Shown piece after piece: positions 1-11,345 of a DNA stretch of 64,000 nucleotides. The notes under the pieces are model-generated. The model worked only from the letters and a program-made list of their open reading frames with translations, had not been told where the DNA came from and did not search any database. The stretch lies in the NCBI GenBank assembly GCA_964017065.1, contig OZ024791.1:7959471-8023470 (forward strand), in the 5' to 3' direction. A program made the position numbers and the translations under genes. Within the stretch, counting starts at the first letter, position 1, and each line of letters begins with the position of its first letter. This stretch comes from Haliclona indistincta (Eukaryota; Porifera; Demospongiae; Haplosclerida; Chalinidae).

Positions 1-1278
1 GTAGAAGAATAATAAATTATTATTATGTAATTCGTCATAAAATTACGTTATTCAAACACAGATTATAGTGTGCATGTCCAGATGCTTGTACTCACTGTCA
101 TGGTTATCAGGCAGTACTCCAGCACTGCCGGGCGATCAAGAACATTACGGAAATATTGTACAATCACTTCTCTAGCCTTTGATACCAGCACACTTGATGG
201 CTGCTCATCACGATTATCAGGATCCACCTCTGGGCCGCCATGAGCACATGCCTGAGGGAGATGCAGATAGAGAACAACTAATAACTCCTCCTCACCTTTA
301 TGAGTCCAGGGTACTCCAGTATAGAAGTGCCATACCAGTAATAACCGTGAGGATCATAAGCTAGGAAGACCGGAAACGATTTGTGCGAGAAATCTTGAGG
401 GTTTTTAACTTTCCAATAAGTTGATTCAGATCTCAAAACCTGTCATTTTGAAAAAAGTAGAGGTATTATCAGCTGATATTGTACCCTCAGTGGTAGTGTG
501 AGTCCAGTGTGTTGCAGCAGTTTGTTGGTCCATGCTCCAGCTGTTACTATGATCCTCTTGGCTCTGAAACTGGTCTTGTCTGTCTCCACAGTCACCACTG
601 CACCTGGGATGATCCTGGTCACTCTGTGGTTGTCTCTCAACACACCGCCATGACTCACAAACAAGCTCTAATGAGAAAGAAACAGCAATGGCCAGCACTG
701 CGCGGCTATACCCACCTGTAGTGTAGTCACAGCTTTGTTAGCTCTCAATATTCCAGCTTCATACTCATAGACACACTTGTAGCTGTCTGGTAGTTTCAGT
801 TGATCAGGATATCTCCTGTTAGCCTCTCTACCAGTGAACACTTCATGAGGCACACCACACTCCCTAACAGTGTCTATATACTGTTGCACAGGCTCGCTAC
901 TAGCTTCACCAAACACCAAGATGCCTGTCTTTCTGAATGGCAGCAACATACTTTGAGCAGTACTCCAAATTCTTACATGTATATCTGCTCTCCACTCTTC
1001 TTCTCAATCTCTTTCCACATCGAAAACGAGTCTCGCAGCATTGGTACATAATGCTTCTTTTCATAGGCCCTTCTGGTATAACGTGATCCACCATGTGAAC
1101 TGCCTCGAGTGTGCAGAGCATCAAACTAGGACCGCCATGTAAGATACAGTAGCAACAATCACTAATCTACCTGTTCCAGCAGTAGGACAGGTCTTATCCC
1201 TCTAGAGACGAGGTAGTAAGCTGTAGCACTGCCCATAATCCCAGCACCAAGCACTGCTACCTCGTAGACTTCATCCAT
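1..1278 (-). CDS. PIPOX / sarcosine oxidase-like FAD amine oxidase, copy 1 (partial)
   Basis: This is a flavin-dependent amine oxidase of the peroxisomal sarcosine/pipecolate oxidase (PIPOX, MSOX) family, which oxidises N-methyl or cyclic secondary amino acids and makes hydrogen peroxide. The ATG at 1278 opens an exon with the FAD Rossmann motif GAGIMG. The next exon has the flavin-pocket motif SSHGGSRYTRR typical of PIPOX. Later exons hold [20 protein letters not shown] and the strand [10 protein letters not shown]. The exon at about 100-210 ends in EYCLITMT, whose Cys is at the position of the covalent 8-alpha-S-cysteinyl-FAD residue. The C-terminal exons, including the second IIGAGFSG strand, lie beyond the left edge, so this copy is truncated by the window and not visibly broken. 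It lies head-to-tail with a close paralogue (1398-2898) and is probably a tandem duplicate. True substrate is unknown. Confidence 0.88.
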
Positions 1279-1397
1279 TTTACCTTGTAGGCGCATTGGC
1301 CATTCCTAGCCGGAATTTTAAGCATGCAATTTAGGTGTGGCTATCATGTAGGCGGGATTCACTCCCGGCGGGAGTTTTAAATTCTGGTAGTTCATTA

Positions 1398-2898
1398 TTA
1401 CGTTTTGAATCTGCCTATCGCAAAAATAGAAAGATCGTAGGATGGTTTTGTATCCAAAGCAAGCTCGCTCAGTATTTTGCCAACAGCAGGAGCATGCATG
1501 AAACCACGCCCTGAAGAAAATAGATAAAATAATTTCGAACTAGATTACTAACCTGAGAATCCAGCTCCTATGATAATATTATAGTGGTCAGGATGCCTGT
1601 CCATTACTGAGTTCCTGTCAGGCTACAGCAAGCAATGAATAGGCTGAAATATCACTTCACTCACGGTTAAAGTTAGTAGGCAGTATTCCAGGACTTCTGG
1701 GCGGTCTAGAACATTCTGAAAATATTCTACAATCACTTCTCTAGCCTTTGGTGCCAGCACACTCGATGGCTGCTCATCACGATTATCAGGATCTACTCTT
1801 GGGCCGCCATGAGCACACACCTGACAGTAAAAAGTAAGTAGTGACCTTGCATGATAATGCTCCTTACTTTAAGGAGTCCAGGATACTCCAGTATGGGAGT
1901 CCCATACCAGTAATGACCTTTAGGATTGTAGGCTACGAACACTGGAAACGATTCGTGTGAGAAATCTTGAGGGTTTTTAACTTTCCAATAAGTTGATTCA
2001 GATCTCAAAACCTGTCATTTAGAAAAATGGAGGTATTATCAGGCTAATATCAGCTGATATCGTACACTCAGTGGTAGTGTGAGTCCAGTGTGTTGCAGCA
2101 GTTTGTTGGTCCATGCTCCAGCTGTTACTATGATCCTCTTGGCTCTGAAACTGGTCTTGTCTGTCTCCACAGTCACCACTGGACCTGGGATGATCCTGGT
2201 CACTCTGTGGTTGTCTCTCAACACACCGCCATGACTCACAAACAAGCTCTAATGAGAAAGAAACAGCAATGGCCAGCACTGCACGGCTATACCCACCTGT
2301 AGTGTAGTCACAGCTTTGTTAGCTCTCAATATTCCAGCTTCATACTCATAGACACACTTGTAGCTGTCTGGTAGTTTCAGTTGATCAGGATATCTCCTGT
2401 TAGCCTCTCTACCAGTGAACACTTCATGAGGCACACCACACTCTCTAACAGTGTCTATATGCCGGTACACAGCCTTGTCATCACCTTCACCAAACACCAA
2501 GATTCCTGTATTTCTACAAAATGAGTATAACAATTTAATTATACTATAGTTCTGTGTCATTCCATTTTTACATGTATAACTGCTTTCCACTATTTTTCTC
2601 AATCTCCTTCCACATCGGAAGTGACTGTTTTTGCAACGCTATATGATGTTTTTTCGCACTACCAACCATAGCCATCCGTGACCCTCCGTGTGAACTGCCT
2701 CGAGTATGCAGAACATCAAACTGAAACATAAAAAATGCTGCAGTGTAGAAAAGGAACGACTTACTTGGAATATTTATTTACCTGTTCCAGCAGTAGAACT
2801 GGTTTTGTTCCTTTAGACGCGAGGTAGTAAGCTGTAAAACTTCCTATAACACCAGCCCCGATCACGGCTACCTCGTACACTTTCTTTTCTTCTTCCAT
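1398..2898 (-). CDS. PIPOX / sarcosine oxidase-like FAD amine oxidase, copy 2
   Basis: A complete multi-exon paralogue of the gene at 1-1278. The ATG at 2898 starts [20 protein letters not shown] (FAD dinucleotide fold). Exons follow with [53 protein letters not shown] and EYCLLTLT (putative covalent-FAD Cys). The final exons carry [17 protein letters not shown] and [14 protein letters not shown], followed by a stop at 1398. The end of human PIPOX is similar but finishes with a peroxisomal PTS1 tripeptide. This copy ends -FKT, so no PTS1 is evident. It also lacks the second Arg of the SRxxR flavin-pocket segment that copy 1 keeps, which suggests functional divergence. Its start is 168 bp from that of ACAD10 on the other strand, so the two probably share a promoter. 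The family call is firm; the substrate is not. Confidence 0.88.
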
Positions 2899-3066
2899 TT
2901 TGTTTTCGAGCCGTGAAAATTGGAGCCACTAGTATAAATACCGTGAGATTATACGAGAGAAGAGAAATACGCGGTTAACTCGTTTTCAGTCTGGTGTATC
3001 CGCCATCGTGTTTTTGTGGAGGTGTGGCTGATGTGTGGGCGGAGTTTCAGTTAGGAAGACGAGACC

Positions 3067-3965
3067 ATGCTTTCAGGACTCTCTTGTCTGCTTCGTCGCT
3101 CTACCAAACCGTCTCTTTGGCTCCAGCGACACAGTGTCCGCCATATAACCACTCTTCTTCCTCTCTTACAGAACCATGTAACTCCCAAAGCAGTCATCTT
3201 CGATCTTGGTGGAGTCGTTATTCCATCTCCATTCCCGCATTTAGCGGACTTTGAAACCCGTCACAGTCTTACCAAGGGCTCTATCAGCGCTACTATACGA
3301 CATTATGGTGATGCCGGGTCGTTTGCCCAGTTAGAACGAGGAGAGCTGTCACTGGAGAAGTTTTGCGCGCCATTTTCTGTGGAATATTCCCGGCTGCATG
3401 GTGTAGAGATTTCGAGTGAGCAAATGTGGGAGCTAGCCGAGGCCTTGGGCGGACTGAAAAATGAGCTAAAGCCGCTGAAAGAAGTGAGAGAGATGCTTGA
3501 AAATTTGAAGAAAGCAGGAGTCAAGACAGCTGTTATTACTAACAACTTTCGATTCGACAGCGGAAAGACAGTGCTACCAACAGAACCACTTGGAGTTGAT
3601 GTGGTGAGAGACATCATCACAGCTGCAGATAGCTCACTATAACCTCCCTCTCTCTCTCTCTCTCTCTGTCAGATGATAGAGTCGTGTGTGGTTGGACTTC
3701 GGAAACCAAACCCGCTCATTTACTCCATTGCTCTCGACAAGTTAGGCGTGAAAGGAGAAGAGGCTGTGTTCCTAGATGACATTGGGTCCAACCTAAAACC
3801 AGCCCAAGAGCTGGGGATAAGGACCATCAAGGTACTGCTATTTACTTACTTTTGCACTCACTATCTCTCCTTCTCTCTCCTCTCTCTCTCTCTCTCTCCC
3901 TCCCTCCCTCCCTCCCTCCCTCCCTCCCTCCCTCCCTCCCTCCCTCCCTCCCTCCCTCCCTCCCT

Positions 3966-4002
<37 letters not shown>

Positions 4003-4758
4003 TCTCTCACAGGTTGACAAAGTTGAAGATGCTCTCCAAGAGCTAGCAGCAACCATGGCAGGCAGATCCTATCCACCTGGTACACACCTCCATCACTCAC
4101 TCACACATCCTCCTCCTCTCTCTTCGTACAGGCACTGCTGCTGTTGCTAAATCACTGCAATTTCCAGTCCCACCATTAGTGACTTATCTTCAGAAGAATC
4201 ACAACCTCCATGATCAAAGTGCAGTACCTGATATTTTTGAGACAATATTCAAAGACTAATCTTTGTTAGGAGAACCTCTTATTCGCCAGTTCCAACATGG
4301 GCAGTCTAACCCGACGTACTATATAGCTCATGGCGGAGAAGAAATGGTGTTGAGAAAGAAACCAGTAAGAGAGAGAGAGAGAGAGAGTGAGGGATAAAGA
4401 GTGTTTGCTTTTTACATAGCCAGGGAAGCTCCTTCCATCTGCTCACGCTGTTGAGAGAGAGTTCAGGTTTGTTAGACATCAAATGTGCTGCCAGTTAATA
4501 GTCATCTCTTGGTCACAGGGTTATGAAGGCTGTGGGAGACGCAGACGTCCCTATACCTCATCTCTTCTCTCTCTGTGAGGATGAGAGGTGAGCAGTGATA
4601 CTTGTTGGGGTGTGTTTAAGTGTCTCTGTCAGTCTCATAGGCACTCCGTTCTATCTAATGAAGTACACACCTGGTCGTGTGCTCAAGGATCCCTCTCTCC
4701 CTTCTCTTTCTCCCTCAGAGCGCAGAGTAAGCCTGTCTATTGATTATGTTCTCTCATA

Positions 4759-4806
<48 letters not shown>

Positions 4807-6410
4807 GTCTCTCTCTCTCTCCCTCTCCCTCTCTGAAGGCAGTCTATGAAGAGATGATTCGTGTTCTTGTCGCTATTCACAAAGTGGATATTAATGTTGC
4901 TCAGCTTTCGGACTTTGGCAAGAAGGGTAAGCACTTGTTGATTCATCTTTGACCTCTCTCTCTTCAGGCAACTATGTGCAGCGTCAAGTTGAGCGCTGGT
5001 CCAAGCAGTACAGAGCAAGCGCCACCAAGACTATCCCAGCAATGGATGAGCTCATGCAATGGCTGCCAGCACACACACCTCACACGGACAGGACCTCTGT
5101 CGTACACGGCGACTACCGACTTGACAATCTCATCTTTGATCCCACGAGCAGCAGCGTGAAGGCAGTATTGGACTGGGAGCTGTCTACTCTGGGAGACCCC
5201 ATCTCTGATCTAGCCTACTGCTGTATGGCATATCATCTTGATCCAGACAGCCCTTCATTGAAAGGTGACCTCTTAAACTAACCCTTCTTCCACCTATCTC
5301 TTATTGTGTAGGTTTACGAGGCAAGGATCTCTCCTCTCTTGGTATACCCTGTGAGCAAGAACTAGTCTCTCTCTACTGTCAACAGATGGGGCTTTCTGAT
5401 GGTATACCTAACTGGAATGTCTACATGGCTTTCTCATTCTTCCGTGTTGCTGCCATTTTGCAGGGAGTATACAAGCGATCACAAATGAGTGAGTCTATCT
5501 AGTTGGGTAGTATTCTCATTTCTTGTGGTTCCACAGAGCAAGCTAGTTCAGATAATGCTGCCTTGGTCGGAGCACAAGCTGAGGACTTTGCTAACAAGGG
5601 CTGGTTCCTAGCCCAGCGGCACGGCGCTAGTTCTACACAGTCTAGGAACGGGCCCACAGCAAGAAACTATTCTACTAAAGCTACCAGTTCATCAGATGCT
5701 CACATTGGTATAGAAACTTGCTGACCTTCACTCTATTTTCTCCTCTCCCTCCAGGGCTGCTCACAGGGGATGTCTCCTCGTTCCCTCCTCGACTGCAAGA
5801 GCTCAGAGGAAGCCTCCTCTCATTCATGGATGCTCGTGTGTATCCCAATGAACACATCTTTCAGCGACACCAGTCCTCTGCTGATAAATGGAGTGTACAT
5901 CCTCTAATGGAAGAGCTAAAGGTTGCACTGCACAATATTAATTTTCATTGTTTTTTTTTGTCTCTATCAGAACCAGGCTCATTCTCAGGGATTGTGGAAT
6001 CTGTTTCTGCCCTTGGAGACTGACTCAGGTGGTTGCTATGGGGCGGGGCTTACCAACCTGGAGTACGCACATCTGTGTGAGATCATGGGACGCAGTGTCT
6101 ATGCCTCAGAGGTGGGTTAACTAGCTAGTGAGAAGAGGATCATCCTGCCTATGTCTCTACAGATGTTTAACTGCAGTCCTCCAGATACCGGTAATATGGA
6201 GGTACTGGCAAGATATGGAACAGTTAATCAAAAAGTATTTTCTCCTTCTCAGACTCTAATGCTCTGTGTACTCGTTACCTATAACTATACAATTTCTTGT
6301 GTCTCTCTCTTGTAGAGTCAGTGGTTGCAGCCGTTGCTCAAAGGAAAGATTCGATCTTGTTTCGCTATGACAGAACCCGCTGTTAGTTGCTCTTGGTAAT
6401 ACACTTATCA

Positions 6411-6475
<65 letters not shown>

Positions 6476-6699
6476 ATCTCAGGTAGCTTCATCCGATGCT
6501 ACTAACATCCAGTCATCCATTACACGAGAGGGTGAAGGCTATGTACTGAACGGGCACAAGTGGTGGATATCAGGTGACGTATTGTAGGCTCAGACAATGC
6601 AATGAGTGTGTGGAACTGTAGGTGCAATGGACCCTCGCTGTGAGATATGCATCTTCATGGGTAAAACAGATCCTACTGCTCCAAAACACAAGCAACAGG

Positions 6700-6749
<50 letters not shown>

Positions 6750-7578
6750 TCATTTTGCACTTCTCTGTATGCAGTCTATGATATTGGTTCCCATGGCGAC
6801 GCCTGGTGTTAAAGTGCTCCGCCCACTCACTGTATTTGGCTATGATGATGCCCCAGAGGGTCACGCTGAGATATTATTTGATAATGTTCATGTTCCCACT
6901 CACAACATGCTACTGGGTGAGGGGCGTGGCTTCGAGATAGCTCAGGTAAGTCTACAAAATACTAGTTGTTGTAAGGTTCTGTCACAGGGTAGGCTGGGTC
7001 CTGGTAGGATCCATCACTGCATGAGACTGATAGGAATGGCTGAGAGAGCTCAAGACCTCATGATATCCAGAGTATGAGACAAGATCTCACTGACTTTCAC
7101 ACTTATTACACATTACAGGTTCAGGAGAGAGTTGCATTTGGGAAGCCTCTTGCTCAGAATGACACCATTTTAGCTTCTATAGCTAAGAACAGGCTAGAGA
7201 TTGATCAAGCTAGACTACTAGTGCTGAAGGCGGCTCACATGATGGATACTGTTGGGAACAAGGTAATAATGGTGGTGGTGCAAAGACACGTGAAGGTGCT
7301 GTGTTGTACTGCAGGCTGCTCGGCGTGAAATAGCCATGATAAAAGTGGTTGCCCCTAACATGGCGCAGAGAGTCATTGATCGATCCATGCAGGTAATGAT
7401 CTCTTCTCTTGCTCCCCTCTCTCACTCCTTCTGCACTCAGGCACATGGTGCTCTCGGCTTATCTAGTGACCGTCCATTAGCACAGTTCTTTGCCTGGGCA
7501 AGAATCCTGCGTTATGCTGATGGACCTGATGAGGTACACACGGCATCCATTGGTAAACATGAACTAAAAAATCGCTAG
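3067..7578 (+). CDS. ACAD10: Acyl-CoA dehydrogenase family member 10 (HAD + APH kinase + ACAD fusion)
   Basis: A three-domain protein in many exons. The N-terminus is a basic, Arg-rich presequence-like stretch ([14 protein letters not shown]), consistent with mitochondrial import. Next is a HAD-like domain with [14 protein letters not shown] (motif I), AVITNNF and the distal [20 protein letters not shown]. The aminoglycoside-phosphotransferase-like domain has [12 protein letters not shown], the catalytic loop [14 protein letters not shown] and the metal-binding [12 protein letters not shown]. The acyl-CoA dehydrogenase domain follows, with [54 protein letters not shown] and [17 protein letters not shown]. 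The domain order matches vertebrate ACAD10, which oxidises fatty acyl-CoAs, including 4-hydroxy acyl chains in the ACAD10/11 branch. The second Asp of the HAD DxD motif is Gly, as in vertebrate ACAD10, so the HAD part is unlikely to be an ordinary phosphatase. The protein ends -KNR with no PTS1. Several introns contain long CT or CCCT tracts just before the acceptor. The start shares a short upstream region with the PIPOX-like gene at 2898. Confidence 0.95.
3886..4013 (+). repeat. (CT)n/(CCCT)n microsatellite abutting a 3' splice site in ACAD10
   Basis: A CT run passes into about 80 bp of CCCT units and back into CT, ending in a cacag acceptor at 4013. The complementary strand is a GGGA repeat with G-quadruplex potential. 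Confidence 0.95.
4761..4838 (+). repeat. CT microsatellite at 3' splice site, ACAD10
   Basis: A nearly pure CT run ends in ctctgaag directly before the exon that encodes [10 protein letters not shown]. Confidence 0.9.
6412..6481 (+). repeat. CT microsatellite at 3' splice site, ACAD10
   Basis: About 60 bp of pure CT is followed by tctatctcag and the exon that encodes [10 protein letters not shown]. Confidence 0.9.
6703..6746 (+). repeat. CT microsatellite in ACAD10 intron
   Basis: About 42 bp of pure CT lies roughly 30 bp upstream of the acceptor before the exon that encodes [11 protein letters not shown]. Confidence 0.9.
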
Positions 7579-7787
7579 CAGAAATTTTATATTGTGTCAA
7601 GCAGGATATTTTTATTATTAAACTATGTGATACATGAATATTGAAAATAATAGTGATACTATGTTATTGTACAGTATGTCTGATTGATGGTCTCTGAAAA
7701 ATTACAAAACTAATACTCTAATACAAAACATGATGTAAAGGTGTTCATGTAGTCGTGTGTTGACCCACCAGATATGTAAGGCAGCCA

Positions 7788-10700
7788 TTAATCTTTCAAG
7801 AGCTGTCGAAGCTCAGGTGACTCTGCAATGGCGTTTTTCAGAGCAGTCACCAGTCCTGGGTCCTTGGTAACCAGTACGTAGTTGAGTGTTGCTTGAACCA
7901 GCTGGGCAGCAGCTGCTGTTGTGGTAGCTGCTGTAGTCTCATCACCTGTTTCAGCATGACTGTCCTGGTTCCTCTTGCGTGGTTGTGGTTTGGGTTTCGG
8001 GCTGGGTGATCTTTCTCTCTCAGGACTAGGTTTATTTAGGCCTGTATTCGGTGTCGAGATTGCCTTTCTTATCTGTGTGGGGCGTGGTCGTCTGGGCATG
8101 CTCGGAGAGAGTTCATTGGGGTCATCTCCGAGGAGCCTGGGGTCAGATTGCTTGCGGAATGGTTTGCCTCCAAAGTTGTCGTCTTCAGCAGAGACTGCAT
8201 CGGAGGGCTGGCTCCTCTGAGGGGACCCTTCGGTCTCCTCAGTTATCACAGGTTGTGATGGAACATTGCGTAAACCTGATACCAGTGAAGCAATGCTAAG
8301 TTGCTTGGAGCTTGCCTTCCGACGTACAGTCTTCCTGTTAGCAACATGGAAGTTATTTCAAACTAATGTAAATATATATTGGGCTAACTGTCGAGGAACT
8401 TGTTGCTGTTTAGAAAAATTTATAGTTGCCTCTTGAACTTCCTCTTGCTGTTAAGATGAAAGTTAAACAATGGGCACCGTATGTATGTTCATAATTATAT
8501 TCACCTTGGGAGCTTTCTCTTCTTCCTCAATTTTTTTCAAGAAGGTTGCAGGAGCTACTCCCTCTTTGCCGTCGTACCTCACCAACCACCAACCGATCAG
8601 TGACTTGGTTACCACCTCTACTTCAACTCCTTCTGGAAAACTTATCTCGTCCTCTTCTTCCGCTTTATACTCACCGATGGTCCTGAATTTTTCTGTATCT
8701 GCACGAGAAGTACTCACTCATTCACTCACTCGCTCATTCATTCACTCACTCATTCACTCACTCATTCACTCACTCATTCATTCACTTACTCACTCACTCA
8801 CTCACTCACTCACTCACTCACTCACTCACTCACTCACTCACTCACTCATTCACTTACTCACTCACTCACTCACTCACTCACTCACTCACTCACTCACTCA
8901 CTCACTCACTCACTCACTCACTCACTCACTCACTCATTCACTCACTCATTCACTCACTCACTCTCACTTACTCATTCACTCATTCACTCACTCGTTCATT
9001 CACTTACCTGTTGCAGACATTTGTTCATTATCTTCTTCATGACTGTCCGTGCTGACCGGCTCCAGGTAGCCACACGGGACCCAACCTTCTTCCTCTCCCT
9101 TGCTAGCAAACCACCATCCTAGAAAACAACAGATAGAAACATCATTACAGTAAAGCGTAAATTGAAGCCACTGATTTTTCCAGGAGAACATAATGAGAGA
9201 GAGATGATCAAATTTCTGTCATTTTAAACTCCAAACAAGTTCATCAATGACAGGAAATGCAATCACATCTGTTATCTAATTACAGGTGCTTTCAGATTCA
9301 AAGGCACAATTAGATGACCTCCAACCTCATTTCAGGTTGAGAACTTTTGGGTGCCCAACACATCCTTGTGTTCTCTGGTGACATCAAGCAAAGCCACATG
9401 CAGACAGGAATTTGCTGTCTTTGTATACACAGCTACAATTAGAAGCTTGTAAGGAATCTATCTAGTAGTGAGATTCATGATGCCCAGTCCATAATAGGCT
9501 ACTAATTTGTATACAACCTTACTATTGGTTTACTTTGGATTAAGTATCTGTGTACAAGGTATAGTTGCTTAGGGTGTAGTAAACACCAGTATTTAATGGA
9601 GATAAATTGTTGAATCAGGGCATACACTGTGCAGCTGGATGCTATGGATTCTCACTGTTTGTTTACCATCTTCCATCTTATCCAGCACCATTATGACTTC
9701 TCCTGTCTCAAAACTAAGCTGACTGGTTTCCTCTGCTTTGTATGAGTCGATGGCTTTGTACTCCTGCATGTCCAACTCTAGTCCTTCTCCAGCTATGACT
9801 CCCATGAGCACCGTTGCGATAGTAGACGATCTCTTTCTTTCACCTCTTGACTCACTGGATTTATCAACATCTAAAATCGAAAAAGAAAAGTTTCATCTAA
9901 ATCGCTCCTGATGCCATTTTTCATCTAAATCGCTCCTGATGCTGTTTCTCATGCATGCATCCTGTTAGCTCAAAAACTATGTACATGTACAAGCTAGGAG
10001 TGGTAGTCATGACCCAAACAGTTACCCCTTACTTGGGGCTCTGCTTGGGGAAGTTACCACTCACAGTCTTCCACTAATCCTAGGACATCTTCCTTGCTTT
10101 CTACATTTGACTTCTTCAAGTATGAACTGGGTATCCATCCAACTTTCTTCTTTCGCTCAATCAACCACCAGCCTAAGCAAAAAATTTATGCTAAATCGAC
10201 TTCAAATTTCCATTCCTTTACCTGAATTGTCTTTGTTCAGTACAAGTACCTGGTCACCGCTATCTGCTGATATCTGACTTGGTCCATCACCCTCAAAGGC
10301 AGCAATGACGCAGTGCTCCTCAAACACATTTCCTAGAAGAAGGAATCATTGAAGCAAAGCTCTTGCTGCAGTGTATGTCTGATACCTGCTGGTTTCTTCA
10401 TGGGATGTAGTGAGGCTGGTCGATGAAGCCGCAGTCTGTGGGCATGATAATTAATAACTGTTAATTGCTGCACAAGTATTGTGCTCATGGAATGTTGATG
10501 ATTACGTACTTTCCAAGTTTTTGATCTCCGATCTTAGGTGAAAAAAATCCTGTGACGTGTTTTGACTCTGCTACTATTTCGTCCAATCTCACCAGTGACT
10601 GCGTATAAAAGATTTCGTTATCACTTACTAGCTGCAGAGCTCACCTGACAGTACAGGTTGATTGCCTCTAGTCGAGCTTCAGCAACTCTCTTCACATGGC

Positions 10701-11111
10701 TACGACCAAGCAGTATTCGCTCTGCAATTATAAACGATCAAGCACTACTATAGGTGAATGCAGTTTGTCTCACTTGGCAGATTTGGTAGATTAAAGTTAG
10801 AAAAAGCTGCTGTCAGAGTTTCCTATGTAAAGAATGAAAGTCATGCATGACCTAGCTAGCTAGCTGTTTTACCTGTAGAGAAAAAAATTCGCTGTATCGT
10901 CTGAAAACTTCATATCTCTCGTCGTTGTCCCAAGTCACGTCAATGATGAAGACCTGTGCAGAAAAGAAGACAAGTTTCCGGTCAGTCCATTGTGCATGAT
11001 CAGCTCCACCACACGTACGTAATGCTTGCTGGGAGTCCTGCGTTTCTGATATGCGGTCACGACGATGTTGTTGATGCGCGTTCTGGGGCCGTCTCGACCA
11101 TAACGAGGCAT
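7788..11111 (-). CDS. p47phox/Tks-type PX + 3xSH3 adaptor, copy A
   Basis: Proteins of this type bind phosphoinositides through PX and organise NADPH oxidases or podosomes through SH3 domains. The ATG at 11111 opens MPRYGRDGPRTRINNIVV. The PX domain continues with VFIIDVTWD, the phosphoinositide-binding FRRYSEFFSLQ, and SLVRLDEIVAES ending FFSPKIGDQ. Three SH3 domains follow, each with the Trp pair: GWWLIERKKKVGWIPSSYL (about 10.1-10.3 kb), GWWFASKGEEEGWVPCGYL (9.1-9.8 kb) and GWWLVRYDGKEGVAPATFL (8.5-8.7 kb). The tail is basic and Ser/Pro-rich (TVRRKASSKQLSIASL, SPERERSPSPKPKPQPRKR), with an Ala/Thr-rich helix and the end ELRQLLKD. Human p47phox has two SH3s and Tks4/5 four or five, so three is intermediate. 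The exon that joins SH3-3 to the tail is the least certain join. It is the first of three tandem relatives. The intron between SH3-2 and SH3-3 holds a roughly 290-bp TCAC repeat. Confidence 0.85.
8709..9004 (+). repeat. (TCAC)n/(TCAT)n tetranucleotide satellite in intron of PX-SH3 copy A
   Basis: About 295 bp of near-perfect 4-bp units (ctca, with tcat and ctta variants) lies between the exons encoding SH3-2 and SH3-3. In the transcript it reads TGAG. It is open for a long way in one plus-strand frame, but that frame is only repeat and is not a gene. Confidence 0.95.
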
Positions 11112-11345
11112 GGTGCTTCTTGGGAGAATAGATGAGCTACTACTTCTTCTTGCTATGCAGTCTGTGCCCTGCCAATGTTGACTCCCATCAACACGTACTG
11201 TTTTAGTAACAACAACGGAAGTTCATTAAGTTCAGTTCATGGTGAAATCTCAAGTATGCTCAATGCAATGAATATGCAGCTTTATAACTGATGGATGAGA
11301 ATAATGGTCAATTATAACTGTACATGCGCTAAGCTAGTATGTGTT

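Noticed and set aside
8470..9042. 190-codon plus-strand frame rich in His-Ser-Leu-Thr
   Set aside because: Pure translation of the TCAC satellite plus the antisense of the SH3-3 exon.
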